A stretch of DNA of 64,000 bases from Rhodocaloribacter sp964552015 (GCA_964552015.1 CAZKFR010000001.1:62001-126000); one strand, 5' to 3'; positions 46,248-55,263 are shown, numbered from the stretch's first letter. Translations and numbers: made by a program. Notes: generated from the letters alone by a model not told the origin.

Positions 46248-46283
46248 CCGGCCCCCGGGAGCAGCCGTACGCCCGGGGGCCGG
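46248..46283 (+). terminator. Strong 12-bp hairpin after acs
   Basis: CCGGCCCCCGGG (46248-46259) and CCCGGGGGCCGG (46272-46283) form a perfect 12-bp stem with a 12-nt loop, 22 nt after the acs stop. No U-run follows, so it is at most an incomplete intrinsic terminator. It sits at a contig edge, and such a stem is a plausible cause of the assembly break. Part of it recurs on the other side of the gap. Confidence 0.6.
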
Positions 46284-46285
46284 AG

Positions 46286-46385
46286 NNNNNNNNNNNNNNN
46301 NNNNNNNNNNNNNNNNNNNNNNNNNNNNNNNNNNNNNNNNNNNNNNNNNNNNNNNNNNNNNNNNNNNNNNNNNNNNNNNNNNNNN
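46286..46385. other. Scaffold gap (100 N) between acs and pckA
   Basis: Exactly 100 N. The 28 bases before the gap (46258-46285) are identical to the 28 after it (46386-46413), so the two contigs probably overlap and no sequence may be missing. The remaining 155 nt up to pckA hold no gene; they contain a near-palindrome CCGGAAGCGCTTCTGG at 46451-46466. Confidence 0.98.
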
Positions 46386-46568
46386 GGAGCAGCCGTACGC
46401 CCGGGGGCCGGAGCTGTCTGTGAAAACGGCGTTCAAACTTTTTCTGAATACCGGAAGCGCTTCTGGTGCGGGTGGTTCGATTGATGGTAGAACCTTACCT
46501 TGAAACGGCCCGCTTCCGGGCCCGGATACGTTGAATCACCCTGAGTGGGACCTGGACGAGGACGACTC

Positions 46569-48161
46569 ATGAAGGACTTTACGCTTGAAACCTACGGTAT
46601 TCGCGTGCGGGACATTGTGCGCAACGGGGCGCCGGCCGTGCTGTACGAGGAGGCGATCCGGGTCGATCGTGGTTCGGCGATCGCCAGCAGCGGTGCGCTG
46701 ATCACACGCTCCGGCGAGAAGACCGGACGCAGCCCGCTCGACAAACGCATCGTGCGGAATCCCAACACGGAAAACGACATCTGGTGGGGAAAGATCAACA
46801 TCCCGCTTGATGAGCACACGTTCCAGATCAACCGGGAACGGGCCATCGACTACTTCAACACCCGCGATCGGCTCTACGTGGTGGATGGATTCGCGGGCTG
46901 GGATCCGAAGCATCGCATCAAGGTCCGCATCATCTGCACCCGGCCGTACCATGCCCTGTTCATGCACAACATGCTCATCCGCCCGACGGCCGACGAGCTG
47001 GCGCAGTTCGGAGAGCCGGATTACGTGATCTACAACGCAGGGGCTTTCCCGGCCAACAGCCACACCTCGCACATGACCTCGAAGACCAGTATCGACCTGT
47101 GCTTCGAGGATCGGGAGTTCGTCATCCTCGGTACCGAGTACGCCGGGGAGATGAAGAAGGGCGTCTTCACGATCATGAACTACATCATGCCCCGCGACGG
47201 GGTGCTCTCGATGCACTGCTCGGCCAACGAGGGCGAGCAGGGGGACGTGACCCTGTTCTTCGGGCTCTCGGGCACCGGTAAAACGACCCTCTCGGCCGAT
47301 CCCCGCCGCCGCCTCATCGGCGATGACGAACATTGCTGGACGGACGACGGGGTGTTCAACATCGAAGGGGGGTGCTACGCCAAAACGATCGGGCTGTCGG
47401 CCGAGAAGGAGCCGGAGATCTGGGAAGCGATCCGGTTCGGCACTGTGCTCGAGAACGTGGTGTACGATCCGGTGACGCGTGTCGTGGACTTCGATGACGC
47501 CTCGATCACCGAGAATACGCGAGCCTCGTATCCCATCGAATACATCCCCAACGCGAAGGTCCCCTGCATGGGCGGCCACCCGAAGAACATCATCTTCCTG
47601 ACGTACGATGCCTTCGGTGTGCTGCCTCCGGTGAGCCGCCTTTCGCCTGCCCAGGCCATGTACCATTTCATCAGCGGCTACACGGCCAAGGTGGCCGGGA
47701 CGGAGGTGGGTGTCACCGAGCCGCAGGCGACGTTCTCGGCCTGCTTCGGTGCGGCCTTCATGGTCTGGCATCCGGCCAAGTATGCCGAGATGCTGGCCGA
47801 GAAGATGCGGCGGCACGGTACGACGCTGTGGCTCATCAATACGGGCCTCACGGGCGGGCCGTATGGTACCGGGACGCGCATGAAGTTGTCCTACACCCGC
47901 GCCATCATCGACGCGATTCACGACGGGACGCTGGCCGGGGTGCCGATGACGACCGACCCGATCTTCGGTGTGGAGATCCCGACCATGTGCCCCGGTGTGC
48001 CTCCGGAGATCCTCGTCCCGCGCAACACCTGGACGGACAAGGACGCCTACGACCGGACGGCACGTAAACTGGCCGAACTCTTTGCCAAAAACTTCGAGCA
48101 GTTCCGGGACAAGTGTTCGGACGAGGTGATCCAGGCCGGGCCTCGCCTGGTCGAGGTCTGA
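46569..48161 (+). CDS. pckA: Phosphoenolpyruvate carboxykinase (ATP)
   Basis: PckA (530 residues) converts oxaloacetate and ATP to phosphoenolpyruvate, the first step of gluconeogenesis. Motifs: RSGEKTGRSPLDKRIV, GAFPANSHTSHMTSKTSIDL, the P-loop FFGLSGTGKTTLSAD, GDDEHCWTDDGVFNIEGGCY and TRASYPIEYIPNA. The size and the P-loop place it in the ATP-dependent family. Its promoter region abuts the acs gap. It converges with the NAGK-like gene. Confidence 0.97.
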   Translation: MKDFTLETYGIRVRDIVRNGAPAVLYEEAIRVDRGSAIASSGALITRSGEKTGRSPLDKRIVRNPNTENDIWWGKINIPLDEHTFQINRERAIDYFNTRDRLYVVDGFAGWDPKHRIKVRIICTRPYHALFMHNMLIRPTADELAQFGEPDYVIYNAGAFPANSHTSHMTSKTSIDLCFEDREFVILGTEYAGEMKKGVFTIMNYIMPRDGVLSMHCSANEGEQGDVTLFFGLSGTGKTTLSADPRRRLIGDDEHCWTDDGVFNIEGGCYAKTIGLSAEKEPEIWEAIRFGTVLENVVYDPVTRVVDFDDASITENTRASYPIEYIPNAKVPCMGGHPKNIIFLTYDAFGVLPPVSRLSPAQAMYHFISGYTAKVAGTEVGVTEPQATFSACFGAAFMVWHPAKYAEMLAEKMRRHGTTLWLINTGLTGGPYGTGTRMKLSYTRAIIDAIHDGTLAGVPMTTDPIFGVEIPTMCPGVPPEILVPRNTWTDKDAYDRTARKLAELFAKNFEQFRDKCSDEVIQAGPRLVEV

Positions 48162-48182
48162 CGCGGCTTGCCTGCTCCGTGC

Positions 48183-48218
48183 CGGGCCGGGTGTCGTCAG
48201 GAGACGGGGCCCGGCCCG
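48183..48218. terminator. GC-rich hairpin between pckA and the NAGK-like gene
   Basis: CGGGCCGGG (48183-48191) pairs perfectly with CCCGGCCCG (48210-48218) across an 18-nt loop, between two convergent stop codons. There is no U-run on either strand, so a terminator function for both genes is only suggested. Confidence 0.4.
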
Positions 48219-48243
48219 TGTGTTCCGGGCCTCCGGGGGCGTC

Positions 48244-49149
48244 TCAGCCGTCGGTGTTTGCAAGCCGGCAGGCACGGTGCAGGGCCCCCTCTACGGGCGT
48301 GGCGATCGGGGCGACGGGCGTCCAGCCGGGGAGTGCCGTCCGGAGGGTCGCTGTCAGGAGCGTGTGGTAATACGTGTTGTCTGTGACGCCGCCCACGAGG
48401 GCGAAGCGAGGTGGGACGGTGGGACAGCGGCCCGTGAGCCAGCACGCCCGCCGGGCGAGGGCGTGGGCCTGGTGTTCGGTGATGCGTCGGGCTACGGGGT
48501 CGCCTCGTTCGGCTTCGGCGAGCAGATCCGGCGCGCACTGCTCCGGAGGCATCTTCTCGGCGTACACCTTTCGGATCAACGCCTCGGGGCCGTCGAGGCC
48601 GTGGCGCTCCGCCAGGCGGGCCGTCAGCGAGGTGGCAGGGCCGCCGTCGAACGCGTCCGCCACGGCGCGTAGTGCGGCCCGCCCCAGGGCGAACCCGCTG
48701 CCCTCGTCGCCGAGGAGGCGTCCCCACCCGCCGGCCCGGTGAAACGTACCGTCCTCACTTTTCGCCAGGACGATCGAGCCCGTCCCGGCCAGAACCAGTA
48801 GACCGGCTTCCCCTGCGAAGGCGCCTTCGTGGGCGATCCACACGTCCGGGACCACCTCGAGCGAGGGTACCGGGACTGGATCCAGAGCCTCCCGCAGGCC
48901 TGTAGCGAGCCGCTCTCGATCGTCCATGCGGCCGGCACCGGCCACGCCGACGCAGACATGCACGGCTTTCACGCCGGGATACCGCCGGAGCACGTTCCGC
49001 AGGAGGCCGCCGAGGTGCCGGACGGCGACCGTGAGGCCGTCCCGCTGGAGGTTGACGCCCGGGGCCTGTGTGGTCCAGGGCGCCGAGGCGTCGAGGCGGG
49101 CCAGCAGGCGCGTCCGGGTTCCCCCGGCGTCGATACCAATACAGAGCAT
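48244..49149 (-). CDS. BadF/BcrA-type ATPase, N-acetylglucosamine kinase-like
   Basis: A 301-residue member of the actin-like kinase fold. It starts CIGIDAGGTRTRLLA (phosphate 1), has VHVCVGVAGAG, VVPDVWIAHEGAF, VLAGTGSIVL (adenosine/phosphate 2) and GGWGRLLGDEGSGFALGR, the set typical of eukaryote-type GlcNAc kinases and relatives. It probably phosphorylates an amino sugar, for example in cell-wall recycling. It is the last gene of a run with the penicillin acylase-like gene, whose stop lies 1 nt before its start. Confidence 0.82.
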   Translation of the reverse strand: MLCIGIDAGGTRTRLLARLDASAPWTTQAPGVNLQRDGLTVAVRHLGGLLRNVLRRYPGVKAVHVCVGVAGAGRMDDRERLATGLREALDPVPVPSLEVVPDVWIAHEGAFAGEAGLLVLAGTGSIVLAKSEDGTFHRAGGWGRLLGDEGSGFALGRAALRAVADAFDGGPATSLTARLAERHGLDGPEALIRKVYAEKMPPEQCAPDLLAEAERGDPVARRITEHQAHALARRACWLTGRCPTVPPRFALVGGVTDNTYYHTLLTATLRTALPGWTPVAPIATPVEGALHRACRLANTDG

Positions 49150-49150
49150 A

Positions 49151-51097
49151 TCAGGGGCGCACAGGCGTTAGCACGGTGACGGTGTACCGGGGCGAGGGTG
49201 CCAGGGGAACGAACGGGACCTTCCGCCCCGCCTGCGTATACCGGCCCAGAAACTGATCCGGTACGTAGGCAAGACGACGTACCTGGGGGGCGGTCTTCCG
49301 CCCGGCAGGATGCCAGCCCTCCCGGCTGCCCGGAGCCGGAGGTGGAGGGAGCAGGACCGACGGACCCCATGCGAGGGTGGACGGATGGCCCGAACCGGGG
49401 CGCTCCAGCGGGTAAAAGAGCGCCGGGATGTCCTCGGTGGGGAAGGTCGGGGTCCAGGGCGTGAAATAGCGGATGTCGGGCAGGACACTTTCCCGTCGCC
49501 AGCGGCTCATGTCGCGGCCGAAGGAGGCCGACAGGTCCCGGAGGGCGGCCTCGAGCGTGGCGTAGAGCAGGTCCGCGTCGAGGGTGTCCCGTGGCGTGGG
49601 CAGGCGTCCCGTCTGCTGGCGTAGCTCCGTGAGCCAGGCATCGAAAACGGGGGCGGCGATGCTGGGTCCGTCGTAGGCGAAGTTCCAGTTGCGGAGGTAG
49701 GCCAGGGCGTCCGTTACCAGCGGATCGAGGATCGCGCGACGGGTCAATTGCTGGATCAGCACGGGCGCAAGGTCCGCAGCCCAGGGACTGACGGCGTCAT
49801 CCATCCAGGCGACGGGATGGACGCCATCGGCCGCCTGCCGGGAGAGGGCCTCCAGACGGGCCGCCAGCGATGAGGTCCAGAACGTGGAACCAACGAGCAC
49901 GCCGTGTTGCCACGTGTACGAGAAGGCCGGTTGTCCCAGCACCCGGACGGTGCCGTCTGGCGTGAGGGCCAGGCCCGATCCATCGAACAGGGTGAACGGG
50001 ACCGAGGGGGTCTCCGCAAGCCTCCACCAGGACCTGACGTCGGACGAAGAGCTGAAGCCGGACCAGCTGAGCACCCAGACGGAATCGGCGGCCGTTGCGT
50101 CGGATGGCGGGGTGCGCGTGGACAGGAACGGCAGCGTACCTCCGAGGCGAGGGATGTCGAGGAGGCGTTCCGTGCCGTCGCCGCCTACGATCCGACCATG
50201 GCGAATCTGGAGTGGTTCCTGCCCGAGGGCACGACGATGCAGGCGGCGGGTGGCCGTGGGCAGGACGACCCAGTCGTGGCGTTGCGAGCGCCCGGCGGGC
50301 ACCGCATAGGTGCCGGGGAGGCAGGCACCGGAGAGGACGGTCGCTCCGTTAATCTGCAAGACCACGTCCAGGTAGAGTGGCGTGGCCGAGGCGCCGTAGA
50401 CCAGCCGGTAGAAGAGGTGGGTTCCGGTCGCGTCCTGCACAGTCCAGGCCGTGCTGTGTTCGAAGCCGTTGAGCTGGAGCCGCTGGCGCAGGCGTTCGTC
50501 AGCCCGCGCCAGGGCGCGGATCTCGGGGGCGGGGGGGGTAGCCTCGAGCGGGGGGGCGGCCAGCCAGGCGAGGAGGCGTTCGACGGCCAGCGTATGCCAC
50601 GGCTCCCAGCGGTCGAGCGGCACGGGGAGCAGGAGCACCTGGGGCGTCATGCGAGCATATTCGGTGGCAAAGGCGGCATTGATGCCGGATGCCAGCGCTT
50701 CCAGGCGCCGGCGTTCCGCCTCAGGAAGGCGGGCCGCGAAGGCACGGGCCTCGTCCGCCAGGCCCAGGCGCATCGTGAGGCTGTCGGCCGGCAGGTCGGC
50801 GTCGCCGAACCAGGTGCCGAGCCGGCTCAGCGCCGCCTGCCTGAGGAGGACCAGTTGCCACGTACGGGCAAGACCCTGGGCCATCCCGAGGGTGCGCAGC
50901 GCGTCGAGCGTATCACGGGCCTGGATGACGACCACGCCATCCTCGGTCCACTGGATGCGTGCCTCGGCCGAGAGGGCAGGGAGGTGCGCCGTCTCCGGCA
51001 GCGTGCGACCGGCACGGAAGCTCAGGTGCCAGACGAGCAGGCCTCCGGCCAGCAGGATACTCAGCACGAGGAGCAGTACAGCAATGGCACGGGCCAT
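49151..51097 (-). CDS. Divergent penicillin acylase family protein
   Basis: A 648-residue exported or anchored protein (hydrophobic residues about 4-28). The pattern follows penicillin acylases: an alpha-like part (GVVVIQARDTLDALRTLGMAQG, QLVLLRQAALSRLGTWFG), a candidate new N-terminus at GFEHSTAWTV, LSGACLPGTYAVPAG, and a late LRNWNFAYDGPSIAAPVFDAW. In typical members the cut falls before Ser in GSNxW; here the residue before the Ser is His and the later DPH motif is absent. Self-processing and activity are therefore doubtful. The substrate could be an acylated amine, but nothing here shows it. Confidence 0.72.
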   Translation of the reverse strand: MARAIAVLLLVLSILLAGGLLVWHLSFRAGRTLPETAHLPALSAEARIQWTEDGVVVIQARDTLDALRTLGMAQGLARTWQLVLLRQAALSRLGTWFGDADLPADSLTMRLGLADEARAFAARLPEAERRRLEALASGINAAFATEYARMTPQVLLLPVPLDRWEPWHTLAVERLLAWLAAPPLEATPPAPEIRALARADERLRQRLQLNGFEHSTAWTVQDATGTHLFYRLVYGASATPLYLDVVLQINGATVLSGACLPGTYAVPAGRSQRHDWVVLPTATRRLHRRALGQEPLQIRHGRIVGGDGTERLLDIPRLGGTLPFLSTRTPPSDATAADSVWVLSWSGFSSSSDVRSWWRLAETPSVPFTLFDGSGLALTPDGTVRVLGQPAFSYTWQHGVLVGSTFWTSSLAARLEALSRQAADGVHPVAWMDDAVSPWAADLAPVLIQQLTRRAILDPLVTDALAYLRNWNFAYDGPSIAAPVFDAWLTELRQQTGRLPTPRDTLDADLLYATLEAALRDLSASFGRDMSRWRRESVLPDIRYFTPWTPTFPTEDIPALFYPLERPGSGHPSTLAWGPSVLLPPPPAPGSREGWHPAGRKTAPQVRRLAYVPDQFLGRYTQAGRKVPFVPLAPSPRYTVTVLTPVRP

Positions 51098-51109
51098 GGC
51101 AGCAAGGGT

Positions 51110-52816
51110 TCAGGTCCTGCGGAACGCGAGCCGTTCCGGTCGGGGCAACGCGAGCCAGCGACGAAAATCCTCCAGCGACAGGGCGTTGAGGCAGCGCTCC
51201 GGGGTGAGCCATCCTTTCCGGGCCACGGCAACGCCGTAGCGGATCAGGTCCAGCTGGTCGACGGCGTGAGCGTCCGGGTTGATGGCGATCCAGATGCCGC
51301 GGTCGATGGCCTTGCGTACCCAGCGCCAGTCCAGGTCGAGCCGGTACGGGTTGGCGTTGAGTTCGAGGGCCACGCCGTTCGCGGCACAGGCGTCGAGGAC
51401 CGCGTCCAGGTCCACGGGGTAGCCCTCCCGGCGCAGGAGCAGGCGTCCGGTGGGGTGCCCGAGGATGGTGGTAAAGGGGTTCTCGATGGCCTTGATGAGA
51501 CGACGTGTTGCCTCGTCCCGGGTCATGTTGAACCCGGAATGGATGCTGGCCACGACGAGTTCGAACGAGGCCAGGACGTCGGGGGGATAATCGAGGGAGC
51601 CATCCTCCAGGATGTCCGACTCGATCCCTTTGAAGATCCGAAAGGGGCGGGCGGCCCCGGCATACCCGGCATTGAGGCGGTCGATCTCCCGGTGCTGCCG
51701 GAGCACGTCCTCGACGGAGAGTCCGTGGGCGACCTTGAGCGAACGGCTGTGGTCGCAGATGCCGAAGTACGCGTAGCCGGCTTCATAGGCGGCACGGGCC
51801 ATGGCCTCGAGCGTGTCGGCGCCGTCGCTGTAGGTGGAATGGTTGTGGAGCGTGCCGTGCAGATGCTCCCGGGTGATGAGGTCCGGCAGACGCCCGGCTG
51901 CCGCCGCGTCGAGTTCGTCCTGTCCCTCTCGCAACTCGGGGGGAATGAAGGGGAGCCCGACGCGTTCGTAAAGAGCCTGTTCATCCGGGAGATCGGGGGG
52001 CGTGCCGAAGCGTTCGAGGAAGGCCTCCACGTGGGACGTAGCGCCCGTCGTTTGCCAGAGGATTGTGCCAAAGGACGAGGGCGCTACGAGATGGGCCGCA
52101 AAGGGCAAGGCATCCGGCAGGAGGCCTCGGAGTACCTGGCCCGTTTCGGTCTCGACCTGTTCGTACAGAAATGCGACCTGTTCGAGGGTATCGGCAACAG
52201 AAGACGGCTCCGAGGTGGCGATGACCACTTCGGCCCGGTCCACCGTTTCCATACACCGGCGTGCCGCGCCTGTGATGGCGACCTGCACGATCTCCGGTTG
52301 GCCGGAAAGGGTCGTGACGAGCGCTTCGAGAAACGGGAGCACCTCGTCCATACGACGCCACATGGCATAGGTACGGTGCCGCTCGATCTGTTCCAGGATC
52401 GAGGCCTGGGAGCGGGGGCCGAAGCCTTCGAGGGTAGCGAGGGTCCCTTCGCGGGCGGCGTGCTCGAGCGCGTCGAGGGTCGTGATGCCGAGGCGCTTCC
52501 AGAGGGTACGTACCTTTTTGGGGCCCAGGCCCTTGATGCGGAGCAGGTCGAGCAGGCCGGGCGGGAGTTCATCGAGGATCCGGTCGCGCAGGTCGAACGA
52601 TCCCCGTCGGAGGATCTCCCGGATCTGCGCCGCCAGGCCCTCACCGATGCCCGGCAGATCCGTGAGCGCATCGGCGAGGGCGGACACGGGCTGTTCGAGA
52701 CGTTCCAGGGTGCGGGCCGCCTGATGGTAGGCCCGGGCACGGAACGGGTTGCTTCCCGTGAGTTCGAGCAGGTCCGCCGTCTCTTTGAGGATACGTGCGA
52801 TGGCTTTGTTGGTCAT
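51110..52816 (-). CDS. PolX-like protein with intact PHP domain and degraded polymerase site
   Basis: A 568-residue protein built like bacterial family X DNA polymerases. It has an HhH N-terminal region (LPGIGEGLAAQI, LRIKGLGPKKVRTLWKRLG, LEGFGPRSQASIL), a nucleotidyltransferase-like part (ITGAARRCMETVDRAEVVIA, residues 181-200) and a C-terminal PHP domain (HLHGTLHNHSTYSDG at 318-332, FGICDHSRSL, LELNANPYRLDL). In active PolX the motif reads GDxD; here the catalytic aspartates are replaced (DRAE), so polymerase activity is unlikely while the metal-dependent PHP nuclease may remain. ATG 52816 fits the family start. It heads the run with the two downstream genes. Confidence 0.85.
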   Translation of the reverse strand: MTNKAIARILKETADLLELTGSNPFRARAYHQAARTLERLEQPVSALADALTDLPGIGEGLAAQIREILRRGSFDLRDRILDELPPGLLDLLRIKGLGPKKVRTLWKRLGITTLDALEHAAREGTLATLEGFGPRSQASILEQIERHRTYAMWRRMDEVLPFLEALVTTLSGQPEIVQVAITGAARRCMETVDRAEVVIATSEPSSVADTLEQVAFLYEQVETETGQVLRGLLPDALPFAAHLVAPSSFGTILWQTTGATSHVEAFLERFGTPPDLPDEQALYERVGLPFIPPELREGQDELDAAAAGRLPDLITREHLHGTLHNHSTYSDGADTLEAMARAAYEAGYAYFGICDHSRSLKVAHGLSVEDVLRQHREIDRLNAGYAGAARPFRIFKGIESDILEDGSLDYPPDVLASFELVVASIHSGFNMTRDEATRRLIKAIENPFTTILGHPTGRLLLRREGYPVDLDAVLDACAANGVALELNANPYRLDLDWRWVRKAIDRGIWIAINPDAHAVDQLDLIRYGVAVARKGWLTPERCLNALSLEDFRRWLALPRPERLAFRRT

Positions 52817-53168
52817 CCGTGACAGGTCAGGCACGTAGGGGGTGTGGCCAGGTGATCGGGGAGGATTGCGTCGCCCGCCGTCGCGCGCGTCCGGAAAATA
52901 CGCCGTTGGGTGCGTCCGTACAGGAGGCGTGCCCCGAGGATACGACATCCTGCGGGATGTTCGCTCGCAAGGTACGTTGAAAAAATCCCTTTGGTACGGC
53001 GTTTGTCCTGTACGGTAACTCGCCGTACGACCGACTCGTTTGAGGGGGTGCGGGATCCTGATGAAAGGGCCTCCGTACCAATTTTCCCGTTTCGAGCACC
53101 TATGCTCAGGATGGAGCCCTCGATCCCGGGGGCGCCGTACATCAGCCAGCCATTTGCCACGCAGAGGG
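52817..53168. other. 352-nt divergent interval, no gene
   Basis: Between the PolX-like gene (minus) and the S41 protease gene (plus). No ORF with protein-like composition. Two small inverted repeats are visible: ACATCC/GGATGT at 52945-52960 and a GTACGGCG/CGCCGTAC pair within 53000-53035. A GAGGG sequence lies just before the protease ATG. No promoter with good consensus was found. Confidence 0.6.
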
Positions 53169-54860
53169 ATGATGCGACAGAAGAACGTTTGGATGCTGGG
53201 AGCCATGATGCTCCTCGTCGGAGTGTTGCTGGGGGTTCAGCTCGGCACCGTCATCTTCCGGGATGATACGGCCAGAGCGCTGAAGAAACTCGAGGATGCG
53301 TTCATCCTGATCCACCAGCAGTACGTCGAAGAGGTGGACTCGGCCGAACTGGCCGAGCGGGGGATCGAAGGGATGCTCGAGGTGCTCGATCCTCATTCGG
53401 TGTACATCGACGCGGAACGCATGAAGCGGGTGGCGGAGGAGTTCGATGCTTCGTTCGAGGGCATCGGGATCGGCTACGAGCTTCTGCCGGGGCCGGAAGG
53501 CCAGGATACGCTGGCGGTGCTCAACGTCATCCCAGGGGGACCGAGTGAGGAGGCGGGCTTGCATACCGGGGATCGCATCATCGAAGTGGACGGGCAGCGG
53601 GCTATCGGGTATACGAACGAGGACGTACAGCGCAACCTGAAGGGGCCCCGGGGTACGAAGGTAACCGTAACGGTGCTACGGCCCGGTTATCCGGATACCC
53701 TCTACTTTACGATCACCCGGGACAAGATCCCGTTGTATACCGTCCTCGCGGCCTACATGCTCGATGATAAGACCGGCTATATCCGCCTGGACCGGTTTGC
53801 GCGGACGACCTACGCCGAGTTCATGCAGGCCATGCGCCAGCTCAAAGCACAGGGGATGGAGCGTCTGGTGTTCGACCTGCGCGGTAATGCCGGCGGGTAC
53901 ATGGATATGGCCATCCGCATAGCCGATGAATTCCTCAAGGACGGGCTGCTGATCGTCTCGCAGCGGGGCCGCGTGCCCGAGATGAACGAATCCTATTATG
54001 CCCGATCCGGAGGGATCTTCGAAGAGCAGCCCGTCATCGTGCTCGTCGATGAACATTCGGCTTCGGCGAGCGAGATCGTGGCGGGGGCGCTCCAGGACCA
54101 TGACCGTGCCCTCATCGTGGGGCGTCGCACGTTCGGGAAGGGGCTGGTTCAACGGCAATACATCCTCGACGACGGCAGCGCCCTGCGGGTGACCATTGCC
54201 CGGTACTATACGCCGTCGGGACGCCTCATTCAGACACCCTATGATGACGGCGACCGCGAAGACTATTACCGCACCAAGGTCGCGTTGCAGAAGGAGGACG
54301 AAATGCTGACGGCCCAGGAAATCCTGGATTCCGTCCCGGATTCGCTCAAATTTACGACGGACACCGGGCGGGTCGTCTTAGCCGGGGGAGGCATTCTGCC
54401 GGACTACATCGTCAAGGAAGAAACGCTCTCTCCGTTCATGCAGACCCTCCTGAGCCGGGGACTGGAGAATGATTTCGTACGCCTCTGGATGGATCAGCAT
54501 GCCGATGAACTGCAGGCTCGGTGGCATGATCGTCGCGCTGATTTCCTGGAGACCTTTGAGGTGTCGGATGAGATGCTGGCCGACTTTTTCGCCTTCGTCG
54601 AGGAGCGGGGTGTACAGATTGTTGATGAAGAAACGCCTACCGGTGCCGAGGAGGACACCGTGCGTGTCTTTGCCAGAACGGAGATCGAGAGCGACCTCGT
54701 GCCCCTGAAAGCGTTGCTGAAAGGGCGCATCGCAACGCGGCTTTTCGACCGAAGTGCCTGGTATCCGGTGATGAACCGCGTCGATCGGGTCGTCAAGGAG
54801 GCCATGCACCTCTGGGATACGGCTATCAACATGAGTATGAATCAAATACAGGGGCGGTAA
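53169..54860 (+). CDS. S41 family C-terminal processing peptidase
   Basis: A 563-residue membrane-anchored serine protease. A signal anchor (about residues 6-27) is followed by the N-terminal helical segment, a PDZ domain (SFEGIGIGYELLPG, LHTGDRIIEVDG) and the catalytic core (DLRGNAGGYMDM, EHSASASEIVAGAL with the nucleophile, and RTFGKGLVQ with the general-base Lys). About 150 C-terminal residues are unassigned. CtpA-type enzymes trim periplasmic proteins. ATG 53169 has GAGGG 3 nt upstream and places the anchor at the N-terminus. A strong terminator follows. Confidence 0.92.
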   Translation: MMRQKNVWMLGAMMLLVGVLLGVQLGTVIFRDDTARALKKLEDAFILIHQQYVEEVDSAELAERGIEGMLEVLDPHSVYIDAERMKRVAEEFDASFEGIGIGYELLPGPEGQDTLAVLNVIPGGPSEEAGLHTGDRIIEVDGQRAIGYTNEDVQRNLKGPRGTKVTVTVLRPGYPDTLYFTITRDKIPLYTVLAAYMLDDKTGYIRLDRFARTTYAEFMQAMRQLKAQGMERLVFDLRGNAGGYMDMAIRIADEFLKDGLLIVSQRGRVPEMNESYYARSGGIFEEQPVIVLVDEHSASASEIVAGALQDHDRALIVGRRTFGKGLVQRQYILDDGSALRVTIARYYTPSGRLIQTPYDDGDREDYYRTKVALQKEDEMLTAQEILDSVPDSLKFTTDTGRVVLAGGGILPDYIVKEETLSPFMQTLLSRGLENDFVRLWMDQHADELQARWHDRRADFLETFEVSDEMLADFFAFVEERGVQIVDEETPTGAEEDTVRVFARTEIESDLVPLKALLKGRIATRLFDRSAWYPVMNRVDRVVKEAMHLWDTAINMSMNQIQGR

Positions 54861-54890
54861 GCGACGTAATAACGACCCCATGGCGGAACG

Positions 54891-54928
54891 GAGAGGAGCT
54901 ACCCCGGGGTGGCTCCTCTCGCTTTTTT
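54891..54928 (+). terminator. Rho-independent terminator after the S41 protease gene
   Basis: GAGAGGAGC pairs with GCTCCTCTC, with a further ACCCC/GGGGT helix inside, and the stem is followed by GC and TTTTTT. It ends the protease transcript 31 nt after the stop and isolates it from the exbB unit. Confidence 0.93.
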
Positions 54929-55263
54929 GAGCAGGTACGCAAGGGCCTTCAGACGGAGGGGAAGGACCGGAGTGGAAAATCGCAGGCCGGGGTAAAGGGG
55001 AGAGCAACTTTGCACGTCCTTATGTGTCGAGGCTACGGACGATCCATGTCGCACGGGGTATGGTGTCTGGATTGACATTCCCGCGCAGATTGGATATTAT
55101 ACGTCCCCGTCGCCGGTCGTCAGGTGCAACGGTGCGCCGCCTGGCGAAACATTCAACCATCAGGGGCGGTGTTGCTTGGCACCATCCCACCGTTAGACCC
55201 TGGAAACCCTGGTCTACCGTCCGAGCTACCCGTTCAACCTTGCTATCTGGAGGGAACCCATCC
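54929..55263 (+). other. Leader region before exbB
   Basis: This 335-nt interval has no convincing gene. It contains a near-consensus promoter (55072-55100) and, after it, about 155 nt of transcribed leader that ends with CTGGAGGG, a Shine-Dalgarno-like sequence 10-14 nt before the exbB ATG. The leader has no riboswitch class that I recognise. Confidence 0.6.
55072..55100 (+). promoter_or_regulatory. Near-consensus sigma-70 promoter of the exbB cluster
   Basis: TTGACA (55072-55077), exactly 17 nt, then TATTAT (55095-55100): a perfect -35 and 5/6 -10. It is the strongest promoter-like sequence seen in the window and drives the ExbB/ExbD cluster, in keeping with a highly expressed envelope system. 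Confidence 0.8.
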
